A stretch of DNA of 64,000 nucleotides, from NCBI RefSeq assembly GCF_900129975.1, contig NZ_FSRG01000006.1, positions 124,001 through 188,000 on the forward strand, given 5' to 3'. The notes under the pieces were generated by a model that was given only the letters and a program-made list of their open reading frames with translations, had not been told where the DNA came from and made no database searches. This DNA is from Halodesulfovibrio marinisediminis DSM 17456. Its GTDB lineage: Bacteria; Desulfobacterota; Desulfovibrionia; Desulfovibrionales; Desulfovibrionaceae. The translations under genes were made by a program, and so were the position numbers. Numbering within the stretch: the stretch's first letter is position 1; each line of letters starts with the position of its first letter. Positions 7,568 to 16,284 of the stretch are shown piece by piece.

Positions 7568-8899
7568 ATGAGCACCTCTGCTGAAAAATTAAACGAACAT
7601 GCTTACAAAAATGCACCTGCAAAGACATTTGCAAGCATGTCGATTCCAGTTCTGTTGTCCCTCATTGCAGAGCCGCTTACCGGTCTTGTTGATACCGCCT
7701 TCGTTGCAACCCTCGGCACCGAGCCTCTTGCAGCACTCGGCATCGGCACCATGGTGCTTACCTCCGCATTCTGGATTTTCAACTTTCTTGGAATCGGCAC
7801 ACAGACAGAAATTTCTCACTGTATCGGTGCAGACAACAAAAAAACAACATCCATCACAGCAAGCACCGCCCTCCTGCTTGCATTAGCAATCGGGCTTATT
7901 GCGTGGTTACTGCCGTTACTGTTCCTGCCGCAAATCTCGCAATTCATGGGCGCAGAAGGCGCCATGCAAAATCTGTCCATCAGCTACATGACGTGCAGGC
8001 TTGCAGGTGGTCCCGCAGTGCTCTTCACGATGGCTGCCTTCGGCATTTTCCGTGGTCTGCAAGATATGCGTACGCCGCTTGTCGTGACCACCATCGTCAA
8101 CGCACTCAACGTGCTTCTCGACTGGCTACTCATCTTCGGCATCGGTCCGTTCCCAGAGCTTGGGGTTGCAGGTGCCGCACTGGCGACTACCATAAGTCAA
8201 TATGTCGGCATGGCAATCACCCTGTACGCGTTACACAAAAAACTACAACTCACTCCAAAATTTGATCTGCCTCGCTGCAAACGTCTACTCTCCATCGGCT
8301 GGGACATGACCGTCCGCACAGGGCTGGTCATCGCGTTCCTGCTCTACTGCACACGTACAGCAACACAAGCTGGGGCCATCGAGGGTGCAGCGCATCAGGG
8401 TATCCGTCAGTTCGTAGTATTCAACACTCTGCTGCTCGACACCTTTGCCATCACAGGCCAAAGTCTCACAGGCTACTTCAAAGGCAAAAATGACAACACA
8501 ATGATCAAACAGGTCATCCGTCAAACCTTTAAATACAGCTTCATCACAGGCATAATTACAGGCGGACTCATGATTGCCGGAGCAGACCTGTTCGCAAAAT
8601 TTCTCATCCCAACAGAATCTTGGGCTGTATTCTTCCCTGCATGGACAGTCGTAGCGCTTTCACAGCCAACCAACTCGCTCTCCTACGCAACAGACGGCAT
8701 CCTTTGGGGGATCGGAGACTTCGCATTTACCCGAAATGCCATGTGCATTTCCTGCATCATCGGTATCGGATTCATCGGGCTCATAACAACAGTTCAGCCG
8801 TTACAGCCGCTCCTGTGGATTTGGCTCGCAACCGGCGGTATGATGCTCATACGCTCCGCCCTCGGTTGTTACCGTTGCTGGCAGTTGACCAAAGCATAA
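7568..8899 (+). CDS. MATE-family efflux transporter
   Basis: A 443-residue, twelve-helix multidrug and toxin extrusion protein of the DinF-like branch, in the cytoplasmic membrane, exporting cations or drugs by Na+ or H+ antiport. The typical N-terminal pattern SIPVLLSLIAEPLTGLVDTAFVATLGTEPLAALGIG is present in sequence order, and the second half repeats it with QFVVFNTLLLDTFAITGQ. The length is normal. The start has GGAG upstream with about 9-base spacing. It is flanked by repeat copies R3 and R4 in the same orientation. Substrate is unknown. Confidence 0.92.
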   Translation: MSTSAEKLNEHAYKNAPAKTFASMSIPVLLSLIAEPLTGLVDTAFVATLGTEPLAALGIGTMVLTSAFWIFNFLGIGTQTEISHCIGADNKKTTSITASTALLLALAIGLIAWLLPLLFLPQISQFMGAEGAMQNLSISYMTCRLAGGPAVLFTMAAFGIFRGLQDMRTPLVVTTIVNALNVLLDWLLIFGIGPFPELGVAGAALATTISQYVGMAITLYALHKKLQLTPKFDLPRCKRLLSIGWDMTVRTGLVIAFLLYCTRTATQAGAIEGAAHQGIRQFVVFNTLLLDTFAITGQSLTGYFKGKNDNTMIKQVIRQTFKYSFITGIITGGLMIAGADLFAKFLIPTESWAVFFPAWTVVALSQPTNSLSYATDGILWGIGDFAFTRNAMCISCIIGIGFIGLITTVQPLQPLLWIWLATGGMMLIRSALGCYRCWQLTKA

Positions 8900-8946
8900 G
8901 CTGCGAGGTGTCTTCGGTTATCCTGCTGGACTGTCTCCGACGACAT

Positions 8947-9116
8947 TTGCCTCCGGCGGCCAAAGAACCTGTTACACTGTCGCTATCTGTAATCCCTCGT
9001 TCCTCGAGAACAGCTACCGCTGTTGAAACAAGGTCCTCTGGACTCTCCAAAAACTTTTAGAAGCGAGCACCATCCGTTTTTTACGACGTTGGTAGCCGCG
9101 AGGAAATTACCTTTCA
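8947..9116 (+). repeat. Intergenic hairpin repeat, copy R4, with enlarged loop
   Basis: It has the same ends as R3 (GCCTCCGGCGGCCAAAGAACC and GTCCTCTGGACTCTCC, then TTGGTAGCCGCGAGG). The hairpin loop is replaced by about 60 bases containing module 8980-9023, which is nearly identical to 11155-11198 beside R5. It lies 3' of the MATE gene in the same orientation. Confidence 0.8.
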
Positions 9117-9243
9117 GAGTCGGTAACATCAGGGGTTATCGTCTTCCTGTAATTACAACAGGTTATTTCGGCAATTTATACTACACGATGCCAACACATA
9201 TATCCTCTAAAACTCACGGACTGTAACGTCAGCAATTTCCTAC

Positions 9244-9276
9244 AAAAAAAGGGCTGTCCTTATGTAAGGACAGCCC
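9244..9276 (-). terminator. Terminator of the acetyltransferase gene
   Basis: A 12-bp stem (9251-9262 with 9265-9276). The A-run 9244-9250 gives seven T on the minus strand. It may also stop plus-strand transcription from MATE. Confidence 0.85.
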
Positions 9277-9439
9277 TTTGCTATTCAGTGTTAAAGCATA
9301 ATTGCCAGTGGTTCGACGTGCATCCTGTGCTCGTCTTTTATGGTCACACACTCTATTCCCCGGCGTTGATCACCCATAACAACTGAAAGAGTGAGTTGGT
9401 CTTTCATATTACTACAACAAGGGAACCCAACGGAGTAAG

Positions 9440-10039
9440 TTAGCGTGAACGTAACGACCTGCTTACAGAAAGGTAGTGACGCATTCCACGAGGGGATTCA
9501 CTCACCTCCCTTTCAGGCTTCGTACACGAATGTTGTCGAGTAAACGCTTCATGTGCGATGATTTCGCCCTGCGGGGCATTTTCAGTAAAAGACAAACCAA
9601 GAACAAACTGGTCTGGCACCCCAGAGTACGTAAGCCCCGACAGACTCTTAAAACCAAAACGGTTGTAATACTCAGGTGAACCTACCAAAACTATGCCTTT
9701 TGCGCCCATCTCCTGCATCAGCTGCAACGCTTCACGAATTAATGCAGAACCGACCCCGCTCTTTTGTCGATCGGGAAGAACGCCAACAGGACCAAGCAAA
9801 AACCACCCTTCACTGTCTTTCCCGACGATTGCAGGAGATATGGCAATATGCCCTACTGCTTCTCCGTCTTCTTCCGCCAACAGCGAAAGAGTCAATGCAT
9901 CAAACGCACGTAAATATTCTACGATAAGATGCTCAAAGGGTTCTGCACCGGGTGCATGCATTGGATGCCCGTTAAAGGCAGCATAGTGTATCTGGGATAT
10001 ACGACCAGCGTCGTCTTTTTGTTCGTTTCTAATCAGCAT
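9440..10039 (-). CDS. GNAT-family N-acetyltransferase (YhbS-like)
   Basis: 199 residues from the ATG at 10039, chosen over the longer frame (10093) because GGAG lies 7 bases upstream and homologues begin MLIRNEQ-like. The acetyl-CoA binding region appears as LGPVGVLPDRQKSGVGSALI (the RxxGxG-type loop is QKSGVG). It is followed by KGIVLVGSPEYYNRFGF, typical of YhbS-type GNATs. The core fold should end near GEIIAHEAF, so the last 30 or so residues (RQHSCTKPEREVS and on) are an extra tail without recognisable features. The acceptor is unknown. Confidence 0.85.
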   Translation of the reverse strand: MLIRNEQKDDAGRISQIHYAAFNGHPMHAPGAEPFEHLIVEYLRAFDALTLSLLAEEDGEAVGHIAISPAIVGKDSEGWFLLGPVGVLPDRQKSGVGSALIREALQLMQEMGAKGIVLVGSPEYYNRFGFKSLSGLTYSGVPDQFVLGLSFTENAPQGEIIAHEAFTRQHSCTKPEREVSESPRGMRHYLSVSRSLRSR

Positions 10040-10738
10040 GAATCCACTCCTTGAGTGTGGAAACGAGTATTCTATAAGAATCTCATCCAACAAGTAACAT
10101 CAGGTATGACGAACAACAGTTGTTGTTCTTACTGCCTCAAGAACATACGCAAACAAGTGGTTGCTAAACGAAAACAACAAGTCTGCCCCAACAGAATTGG
10201 AGCATATCCAGTATTAAGCGTGATAAGTAGTTGTTACAAACCAGACGTAGTAGCCGTTCCATGTGCTCTACGTCTGCCCAAACGCCTACTGGTTGCGGCT
10301 TTCGCTAACAACCAGCTTTACAATATCCATCTGAATTTTAATCAAAAAAACCTCTTTGGATGTAGTTAAGATGCCCCCTGCTACACCGCGTAAATTTATA
10401 TGTCAATCAACCAAAGTCTGAAACGTAAACATTGTTCAATAACTTCAAAATAATCACATAAAACCATGAAGTGCCACCGTCATACGCCGCACCCTTACCA
10501 AACTTTTAGCACACACAACCACGTTATAAACAGTTACCGCTACATATGCTGCACAGCACCATTGATAATTCACTACACATAAACAAATTAGAATTGCTGA
10601 ACAGACTACCTCAAGCATACTATCTTTGTAGAGTGGCTAATCATTCACACACAGCAATTCGCTAACATCGCTTCCAACGCGCACCACTCAACACTCTAAA
10701 TCCCCCCTACTGTAGCCAACCACAATATTGAGAAAAAT
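10040..10738. other. Long intergenic region, nothing convincing
   Basis: 700 AT-rich bases. A 104-codon open frame at 10055-10369 has no family features or plausible composition and is rejected. A small hairpin CTGGTT/AACCAG (10289-10294 with 10310-10315) and an AACAACA/TTGTTGTT near-palindrome around 10107 are visible, with no clear function. The promoters of the flanking genes must lie here. Confidence 0.5.
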
Positions 10739-11134
10739 ATGTTTGATGCATACGAAAGACTTCCAGAATGGCTACGTTGGCTGCTCCTTATCCCGCTTTT
10801 CTTCGGGATTATGTATGCCTTCAGTCTTATCTTTCGCCTGCTGAGCATCCATCTTGCCGGAGCCTTTATCTATGACAGAGTCTTCGCCCCACTCGCTGGC
10901 GGTGCCATGCTCGTCTTTGTGGCTACACGCCTCATCCCCAGAGCCAAGCTCTTAACAGCCTATGTCCTCTGCTGCTTCTGGCTGCCGCTCTTCACCCTCA
11001 GCACGCTCTCCGTTTTCTTCAACACCCCGACTGACGGCAATCTGACCAGAAACGACCTCGTTCAAGGTGCCTTTGCCCTTATCGGATCTCTCGCCGCAAC
11101 AATCCAAGCTCATAAAAAATACCGTAAGCGCTAA
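10739..11134 (+). CDS. Small integral membrane protein, unknown
   Basis: 131 residues with about four hydrophobic segments (LLLIPLFFGIMYAFSLIF, an AGGAMLVFVATRL stretch, VLCCFWLPLFTLSTLSVFF, and FALIGSLAATI) and a basic tail ending KKYRKR. I do not recognise the family. The composition and the aromatic opening MFDAYERLPEWLRW are those of a real membrane protein. The ribosome-binding site is weak (TTGAGAAAAAT). It is followed by repeat copy R5 in the same orientation. Confidence 0.65.
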   Translation: MFDAYERLPEWLRWLLLIPLFFGIMYAFSLIFRLLSIHLAGAFIYDRVFAPLAGGAMLVFVATRLIPRAKLLTAYVLCCFWLPLFTLSTLSVFFNTPTDGNLTRNDLVQGAFALIGSLAATIQAHKKYRKR

Positions 11135-11202
11135 TCTGTTTAGTCGCTTTGCTATCGCTATCCGTAATCTTTCGTTCCTCAAGAACGGCTACCGTTCCGA
11201 CG

Positions 11203-11320
11203 ACGCTTGCCAGCGGGGCTTTAAGAACCTTTCTGTAGAAAGGTTCTTAAAAATCTCCAAAAACTTTTAAAGGCGAAAGGGTTCCTTTTTTAAGTTGTTG
11301 ATAGCCGCAAGGAGGCCACC
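11203..11320 (+). repeat. Intergenic hairpin repeat, copy R5
   Basis: Nearly identical to R1. It has GCTTGCCAGCGGGGC at 11204-11218, the 14-bp hairpin at 11220-11233 with 11238-11251, the core CTCCAAAAACTTTTAAAGG and a diverged distal box (TTGATAGCCGCAAGG). It is 3' of the membrane protein gene and in its orientation. Confidence 0.85.
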
Positions 11321-11420
11321 CTGCCCTAACAATAACGGACAAGCACTGCTTGTCGTTAAAAAATGATAGTAATACTAATGCATCACGACCTTATCACAGC
11401 GATTACTGTTATCAGCTAAT

Positions 11421-11537
11421 AGGTAGTTTCCTCGCGGCTACCAACATCGCAAAAAACGGATGTTATTCGCTCCTAAAAGTTTTTGGAGAGTCCAGAGAAG
11501 CCTTTTTTCAAAAAGGTTCTCTGGCCGCCGGAGGCAA
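11421..11537 (-). repeat. Intergenic hairpin repeat, copy R6
   Basis: Minus-oriented copy. It runs from GCCTCCGGCGGCCAGAGAACC beside the terminator through a hairpin (AACCTTTTTG with CAAAAAAGG) and the core CTCCAAAAACTTTTAGGAG to the distal TTGGTAGCCGCGAGG box at 11430-11444. It lies 3' of the minus-strand gene ending at 11596. Confidence 0.85.
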
Positions 11538-11549
11538 ACAGAAAAAAGC

Positions 11550-11586
11550 AAAAAAAAAGCCCCCGCAGATGCGAGGGCTTTTTGTG
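11550..11586 (-). terminator. Terminator of the 276-codon membrane gene
   Basis: GC-rich stem GCCCCCGC with GCGAGGGC (one mismatch), flanked by a long A-run at 11550-11557 that becomes a T-run on the minus strand and a T-run at 11580-11584 on the plus strand. Confidence 0.75.
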
Positions 11587-11595
11587 TTCACGTTG

Positions 11596-12402
11596 TTATA
11601 ACAACTTATCCGCCTGAGACGGCGGGAGAGATTTAGGTTCGACAACAGTACCACCTTCAACTGCATTTTCAGGGCTGATGTCGATAGGTTTTCTGCCATC
11701 AAGGCTTGAATCTGCAATAAGCATACGACCGTCTGCAGTGATTGCAGTTTTCTGGTCGATGATGGCGATGCCGGTGCGTTCGAGCACTTCACGACGGAAT
11801 GCGTACTCTTCAGCGACTCGGCGCGTGCGGTACATAAAGTACATTTTGCACACATAGCTTACGATCCATGCTGCTACCAGACCGACACTGATCCAGATGG
11901 CGAGCTCCGCCGCAGCTTGACCGAGCTTTAGGACAAAGTCGATAATAATATCCATATTATACAGCAACATACCGACAAACAGGAACCCTGCGAGCAGGAT
12001 AGTTGTTGGCATGCCATTGATAAGATGGATCCAGTTTCGCATTTTTTCAGGAATATGTTCATTGTCAACCTCAGTCATCACCGGGTCACCGTTGATAAAA
12101 CGGTTAAAGCCCATACCGATAATCTGAATAATGAACATTACTGCAATTGGAGCGAGCAAGACAGCTACAAGGTACGCTTTCCAAGGGAAAAGGTACTCCA
12201 TGTTCCCATCAGCTGTCGGATGCAGGTTAGTAACACCGTGAAGAATAGCGACTACAGTCACTACACATTCAACAATAATGATACCGAGTGCAATGTATGT
12301 AAGAAGAGACTTTTTTTCTTTCTCGTTCAGCACGGCCCCCAAACTGCCTGCTGCAAACGAGTGCATGCTCTTTTTCTGGGTATCGTTTTCGGTTTCGCTC
12401 AT
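11596..12402 (-). CDS. Multi-pass membrane protein, unknown
   Basis: 268 residues from the ATG at 12402, preferred over the frame start at 12426 because a strong AGGAGG site precedes it. It has a soluble N-terminus (SETENDTQKKS...), then about four membrane helices (YIALGIIIVECVVTVVAIL, YLVAVLLAPIAVMFIIQIIG, TTILLAGFLFVGMLL and AIWISVGLVAAWIVSYV). The cytosolic C-terminal tail contains RREVLERTGIAIIDQKTAIT and a low-complexity PPSQADKLL end. I do not recognise a named family. It is monocistronic with its own terminator. Confidence 0.7.
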   Translation of the reverse strand: MSETENDTQKKSMHSFAAGSLGAVLNEKEKKSLLTYIALGIIIVECVVTVVAILHGVTNLHPTADGNMEYLFPWKAYLVAVLLAPIAVMFIIQIIGMGFNRFINGDPVMTEVDNEHIPEKMRNWIHLINGMPTTILLAGFLFVGMLLYNMDIIIDFVLKLGQAAAELAIWISVGLVAAWIVSYVCKMYFMYRTRRVAEEYAFRREVLERTGIAIIDQKTAITADGRMLIADSSLDGRKPIDISPENAVEGGTVVEPKSLPPSQADKLL

Positions 12403-12562
12403 TATCCTATCTTCCTCCTGCAGCAACAGAGTGCTGATTTCTTTACAGTCAAGGACTTGCTACAGGACTGAACTGTTTTTTTCAAGCATGTAAAAAAGAA
12501 AAAAAACTTTGAGTGCAGTTCAATGCCCTGATTTTTATAGGTGAAACGAATTTTTAAACACG

Positions 12563-12826
12563 TTATAGAAAGCCCTGTACAGGGTGCTTTTTGAGATACT
12601 CCTGTACTTCATGCGGCAACTGATCTTTCTCTACTGGTGCAAACCGCTTCACATGTGTTCCGTCTGCCAACTCTTTTTCCCCATAAAATTCCGCCGCTGG
12701 CCGCGTGAACCATACGTGATCACTTGCGTAGAGCGTTCGATAAATAACAACGACTTCCTCTGTTGTTGTATCAAGCGCTTCTGCAACAGTCTGATAGAAC
12801 TTTCCTTTGAAATGCCTGTAGTACAT
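12563..12826 (-). CDS. DUF1653-family protein
   Basis: 87 residues starting MYYRHFKGKFYQTVAEALDT, with VVVIYRTLYASDHVWFTRP in the middle. This is the characteristic pattern of DUF1653, a small beta-rich domain (Y-RH-KG-Y-V, then VYR-LYG). The biochemical role of the family is not known to me. A GGAGTGAGG site lies just upstream. The C-terminal HEVQEYLKKHPVQGFL is an extra helical tail. No operon partner. Confidence 0.85.
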   Translation of the reverse strand: MYYRHFKGKFYQTVAEALDTTTEEVVVIYRTLYASDHVWFTRPAAEFYGEKELADGTHVKRFAPVEKDQLPHEVQEYLKKHPVQGFL

Positions 12827-13276
12827 GTAGCCTCACTCCATTCAGCAACTTCAACAGCTCTAACAATCTGGTATTATTGTGCATCCAGAAAAAGACCGTC
12901 ACAATTTTGACAAGAAAAAAAAGAACACGGTCGATATTCAAGGTAATTATTTTGCCCTTTACACACCAAACCGTGCTCTTAGAATACCCTCGCAGTATAC
13001 TTCTTGTAAAGTCTGCAAGTAAAACTTAACTGACATGCTTCTAATGCCCGCAACCGCTGATCATCAGTACTTCCAAGCGTCTTTCGATATCCAAAGAGAA
13101 AACTGGATACAAAAAAGCCAAACCCTGAACAAGCTAACCACCTGTACGGATTCGGCTTTTTATGTTGCTAGTAATTTCCTGATTTTTTGCAGTTCAAGAG
13201 CAGAATTTTACAGATTACAACATGTCTACCCACTCTACTCGGCAAGCATTATTACGTAATGCTTTTCATCCTGTAT
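12827..13276. other. Intergenic region, nothing convincing
   Basis: 450 AT-rich bases between lutC and the DUF1653 gene, both on the minus strand. A weak complementary pair AAGAACACGGT (12920-12930) and ACCGTGCTCTT (12969-12979) could form a long-loop hairpin. I see no gene or repeat. Confidence 0.45.
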
Positions 13277-13942
13277 CTACTCTGTGATAAACACTATCAG
13301 ATCTGTAGGTCCATGTACTCCGAACTGAAGAATCAACTCAATATCCGCTGTCTTGGAAGGACCGGAGATCAATAAAGCATTAGTTGGAAATTCAATATTC
13401 CACTTCAGCTTTTTAATGGCATCCTGAAACGATGTGTATATTTTGTCTGCTTCTACCACAACAACATGCAACGGCGGAACAATGGACATCAGCCGCGGCT
13501 CTTCCGGTGTAGGCCACAAAATAACGGCTGCGGACTCCGCAATGCCGCCAATACATCCCGTTACGGCACCGTCGCAATCAAAGAGGTCATCTTTATAGTC
13601 TTCAACATCGCCTTCCCACGTAATGAGCTGGCAGGAACTTTTCTTCTTCCAGCTATCTGCCAAAGCCTTTCCTGTAGGGGTGGTCGGAGAATGCAGTAAG
13701 GTTTTCTGCCCGCGCTCTTCTACAAGCTTTTGCAGCTCCGCAACCCACTCTGTACCCTTGGTACGATATACTTCTGTCCGTACGGCACTCATACGCTCAA
13801 TGAACTCAGCAATATTTTTATCTTTTGCGCGATTTTTAATGTTCCACTCTTTTTTCTGTGGAACATAGGCATCCCGACCATACTGCTGTGCGTTGTACAA
13901 CCGACCTAAAATGCGTTCTCTGCTTTCTGCACTGCTACTCAT
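13277..13942 (-). CDS. lutC: LUD-domain protein (LutC-like lactate utilisation)
   Basis: 221 residues with the LUD domain in the C-terminal two-thirds: DCDGAVTGCIGGIAESAAVI, then RLMSIVPPLHVVVVEADKI and the closing ALLISGPSKTADIELILQFGVHGP. LutC is the third subunit of the LutABC iron-sulfur L-lactate dehydrogenase, which oxidises lactate to pyruvate at the membrane. Lactate is a main electron donor of this group. The start overlaps the end of lutB by 8 bases, so translation is coupled. No lactate permease is adjacent. Confidence 0.9.
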   Translation of the reverse strand: MSSSAESRERILGRLYNAQQYGRDAYVPQKKEWNIKNRAKDKNIAEFIERMSAVRTEVYRTKGTEWVAELQKLVEERGQKTLLHSPTTPTGKALADSWKKKSSCQLITWEGDVEDYKDDLFDCDGAVTGCIGGIAESAAVILWPTPEEPRLMSIVPPLHVVVVEADKIYTSFQDAIKKLKWNIEFPTNALLISGPSKTADIELILQFGVHGPTDLIVFITE

Positions 13943-15365
13943 GGCGCACCCCCTCTTTCTTCACCAAGTCTTTGAGACTGTTTTTCCCGAACTGCGGCTT
14001 ACTGCGAACACTCATCCAAGATTTTAGTGGTCCTGCAACCGGAATCCACTTGCCGAACATCGCAAGCCCTTTCAGCATCATCCTGTTCATGAACGGGGAT
14101 GTCTGTGACCATTGCCAGCCGCGCCAGACCATACTTTCTATACAGTTCTTTTTGTAGCCGTGCCCAGCAACGCCAGCAGTTGCGCTGTTACCGTAACTTT
14201 CGTCACGCATACGGCGAATAATTTCAGGAATCGGGATACGCACCGGACATGCTTCCGCACAAGCGTCACAGAGAGATGATGCGGTTGCAATAGCACCTTT
14301 AGGGTTCAACCCTTCAAGCTGCGGCACGAGAATTTCACCAATAGGTCCCGGATAGGCAGAGCCGTATGCATGCCCGCCAATGCGTGTGAATACCGGACAG
14401 TGGTTCAAACAGGTTCCGCAACGGATACACTTGAGAACATCACCAAGCTGAGGGTCGTTCACAATTCTTGAACGCCCGTTGTCCAGAAGCACCAAATGCA
14501 CTTCCGTAGGTCCGTCACGCTCGTCTTTCTTACGAGGACCTGAGATCATATTAAAATAGGTAGTAATGCGCTGCCCCGTAGCGGAGCCGCATAGCAGCCT
14601 ATAGATAGCAGGAATGTCTTCCACATTCTCCACAAGCTTTTCAATACCCATCAGGGCAATATGGAGCGGCGGAACTGTGGTGCACATGCGCCCGTTACCT
14701 TCGTTCTCTACAAGACACAGAGTTCCTGTCTCAACAATACCAAAGTTAACACCGGAAATACCAGCATCTGCAGTCTTAAAATGCTCACGCAAGGTACTAC
14801 GCACATTTGCCAGCATTACGTCCACATCTTCCGTGTACTCCATGCCTTCAACATGCGTTGCCAACACTTCTGCAATCTGCTTTCTGTTCTTATGTACGGC
14901 AGGAACAATAATATGGGATGGAGGTTCGTTGCACAGCTGAATGATGAATTCGCCGAAGTCTGTTTCTACAACTTCCTTATCATGCTCTTCAAGATAAGCG
15001 TTGAGGTGAGTTTCTTCCGACGCCATGGACTTGCCTTTCACCACTTTCTTAGCTCCCTTTTCATTCAGAATAGAAAGGATGATTTCGTTGGCGTCCTTGG
15101 CTGTTTCTGCCCAATGAACAACAATGCCGTTATTAACGCACTGCGCTTCAAACCGTTCCAGTAGATCCGGAAGGTTGGCAAGCACATCTTTTTTCAAGGC
15201 ACTGCCCACATCACGCAGGAAGTCGGTTTCTTCCTGCGTTGCAAACACAGTGCTACGCCGCTGGATGAGGGTATCCGTAGCGAAACGGAAGTTAGCCCGT
15301 AGCTGGCTGTCCGCCAGCGCCTCTGCCACGCTTTGCGCAAAATTGAACTTCTCGTTGCTAGCCAT
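13935..15365 (-). CDS. lutB: LUD-domain ferredoxin-type protein (LutB-like)
   Basis: 476 residues. The N-terminal LUD domain (residues 60-300) has ANVRSTLREHFKTADAGISG, GTLCLVENEGNGRMCTTVPP and the signature MISGPRKKDERDGPTEVH. The C-terminal ferredoxin part carries two [4Fe-4S] motifs, CIRCGTCLNHCPVF and LCDACAEACPVRIP, followed by a basic, aromatic tail. This is the electron-transfer subunit of the lactate oxidation complex. It overlaps lutA and lutC by 8 bases each, forming a tight operon lutA-lutB-lutC. Confidence 0.93.
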   Translation of the reverse strand: MASNEKFNFAQSVAEALADSQLRANFRFATDTLIQRRSTVFATQEETDFLRDVGSALKKDVLANLPDLLERFEAQCVNNGIVVHWAETAKDANEIILSILNEKGAKKVVKGKSMASEETHLNAYLEEHDKEVVETDFGEFIIQLCNEPPSHIIVPAVHKNRKQIAEVLATHVEGMEYTEDVDVMLANVRSTLREHFKTADAGISGVNFGIVETGTLCLVENEGNGRMCTTVPPLHIALMGIEKLVENVEDIPAIYRLLCGSATGQRITTYFNMISGPRKKDERDGPTEVHLVLLDNGRSRIVNDPQLGDVLKCIRCGTCLNHCPVFTRIGGHAYGSAYPGPIGEILVPQLEGLNPKGAIATASSLCDACAEACPVRIPIPEIIRRMRDESYGNSATAGVAGHGYKKNCIESMVWRGWQWSQTSPFMNRMMLKGLAMFGKWIPVAGPLKSWMSVRSKPQFGKNSLKDLVKKEGVRHE

Positions 15366-16110
15366 TGATACGCTCCCAGATAAATTCCGCTATATGCTGA
15401 CCCTTTACCCTGATGTTTTCTTTTTCCATGTGGCCTGTAATATTCATCAAGCATCCACAGTCACCACTCAGTACTACAGATGCACCGGTTGCAACCACGT
15501 CTGCAACTTTATCGGAAACCATGGCACCTGAGATTTCCGGCTGCTTAATGGAGAATGTGCCGCCAAAACCGCAACACTCACGTTCGCGCTCAAGCTCAAT
15601 CAGTTCCACATTACTTAGCTGAGCAATCAGCGCCTTAGAATCTGCAATGCAATTTGCTTCGCGCATAGCATGACACGACGAATGCCATGTAACCTTAACC
15701 GGCGCGCCTCTATCCTGATATTCAGCGTTCGCATACTGGTGCAAGAACGTGGTCAACTCAACAACTCTTTCGCTGAAGCGCTTCACTATGAAAAGATCGG
15801 GCGAATCTTTGAAAAGTTTCGGGTAATGCACTTTCATCATGCCCGCACAGGAACCGGACGGCACAACAATCGGATAGTCATGCTTTGAAAAAAGCTGCAC
15901 CTGCTTCCAAGCAACCTCTTTCGCTTCTTCTGGAAAACCGGAGTTATAAGCTGGCTGCCCACAACAGCTTTGCTCCATAGGGTACACAACCTCGTATCCT
16001 TCGCGTTCTATAAGGCGAATTGCTGCCATTGCAGACTCTGCAAACATCATATCCGCAAGACACGTTCCAAAGAAATAAACCGGTGTTTTTGCCGTGCTGA
16101 CTTTCTTCAT
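15358..16110 (-). CDS. lutA: (Fe-S)-binding CCG-domain protein (LutA-like)
   Basis: 250 residues from the ATG at 16110 (MKKVSTAKTPVYFFGTCLAD), preferred over the longer frame at 16140 because AAGGGTGG lies just upstream. There are two CCG (cysteine-rich) domains, the first with SCCGQPAYNSG near residue 55 and the second with ERECCGFGGTFSIKQPEIS near residue 180. These bind an Fe-S cluster as in heterodisulfide reductase and GlpC. It is the first gene of the lut operon, diverging from marC. Alternative: the paralogous YkgE-type LUD system, which is the same family. Confidence 0.92.
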   Translation of the reverse strand: MKKVSTAKTPVYFFGTCLADMMFAESAMAAIRLIEREGYEVVYPMEQSCCGQPAYNSGFPEEAKEVAWKQVQLFSKHDYPIVVPSGSCAGMMKVHYPKLFKDSPDLFIVKRFSERVVELTTFLHQYANAEYQDRGAPVKVTWHSSCHAMREANCIADSKALIAQLSNVELIELERERECCGFGGTFSIKQPEISGAMVSDKVADVVATGASVVLSGDCGCLMNITGHMEKENIRVKGQHIAEFIWERING

Positions 16111-16284
16111 GTTCCACCCTTCGCTCTTGAGCTTAATCAACTGTAAACGTTATCTTTTTATTAACTTAAAAAACTCTTGATTAGTTAACCGAACAGGCAT
16201 ACAAGCGTCATCACACTTTTTGCACGATTAGCATTTTTTAGACTACCACCCAGCAACGTTATTGTCTTTTATAGCAGGTACACT

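Larger units (their letters stand above)
8900..9439. other. Intergenic region with repeat R4 and a terminator
   Basis: 540 bases between convergent genes (MATE and the acetyltransferase). It holds repeat copy R4 (8947-9116) and a strong hairpin terminator (9251-9276). I see no convincing gene in the remainder. Confidence 0.7.
11135..11595. other. Intergenic region with inverted pair of repeats R5/R6
   Basis: 460 bases between convergent genes. It holds the module shared with R4 (11155-11198), repeat R5, about 100 unremarkable bases, repeat R6 in the opposite orientation, and a terminator. R5 and R6 together form a very large inverted repeat. Confidence 0.75.

Noticed and set aside
10055-10369. 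104-codon plus-strand open frame in the long gap
   Set aside because: Odd composition, no ribosome-binding site, no family features; it overlaps the acetyltransferase promoter region.
13858-15531. Several plus-strand frames over the lut genes
   Set aside because: Shadows of lutB and lutA on the minus strand.
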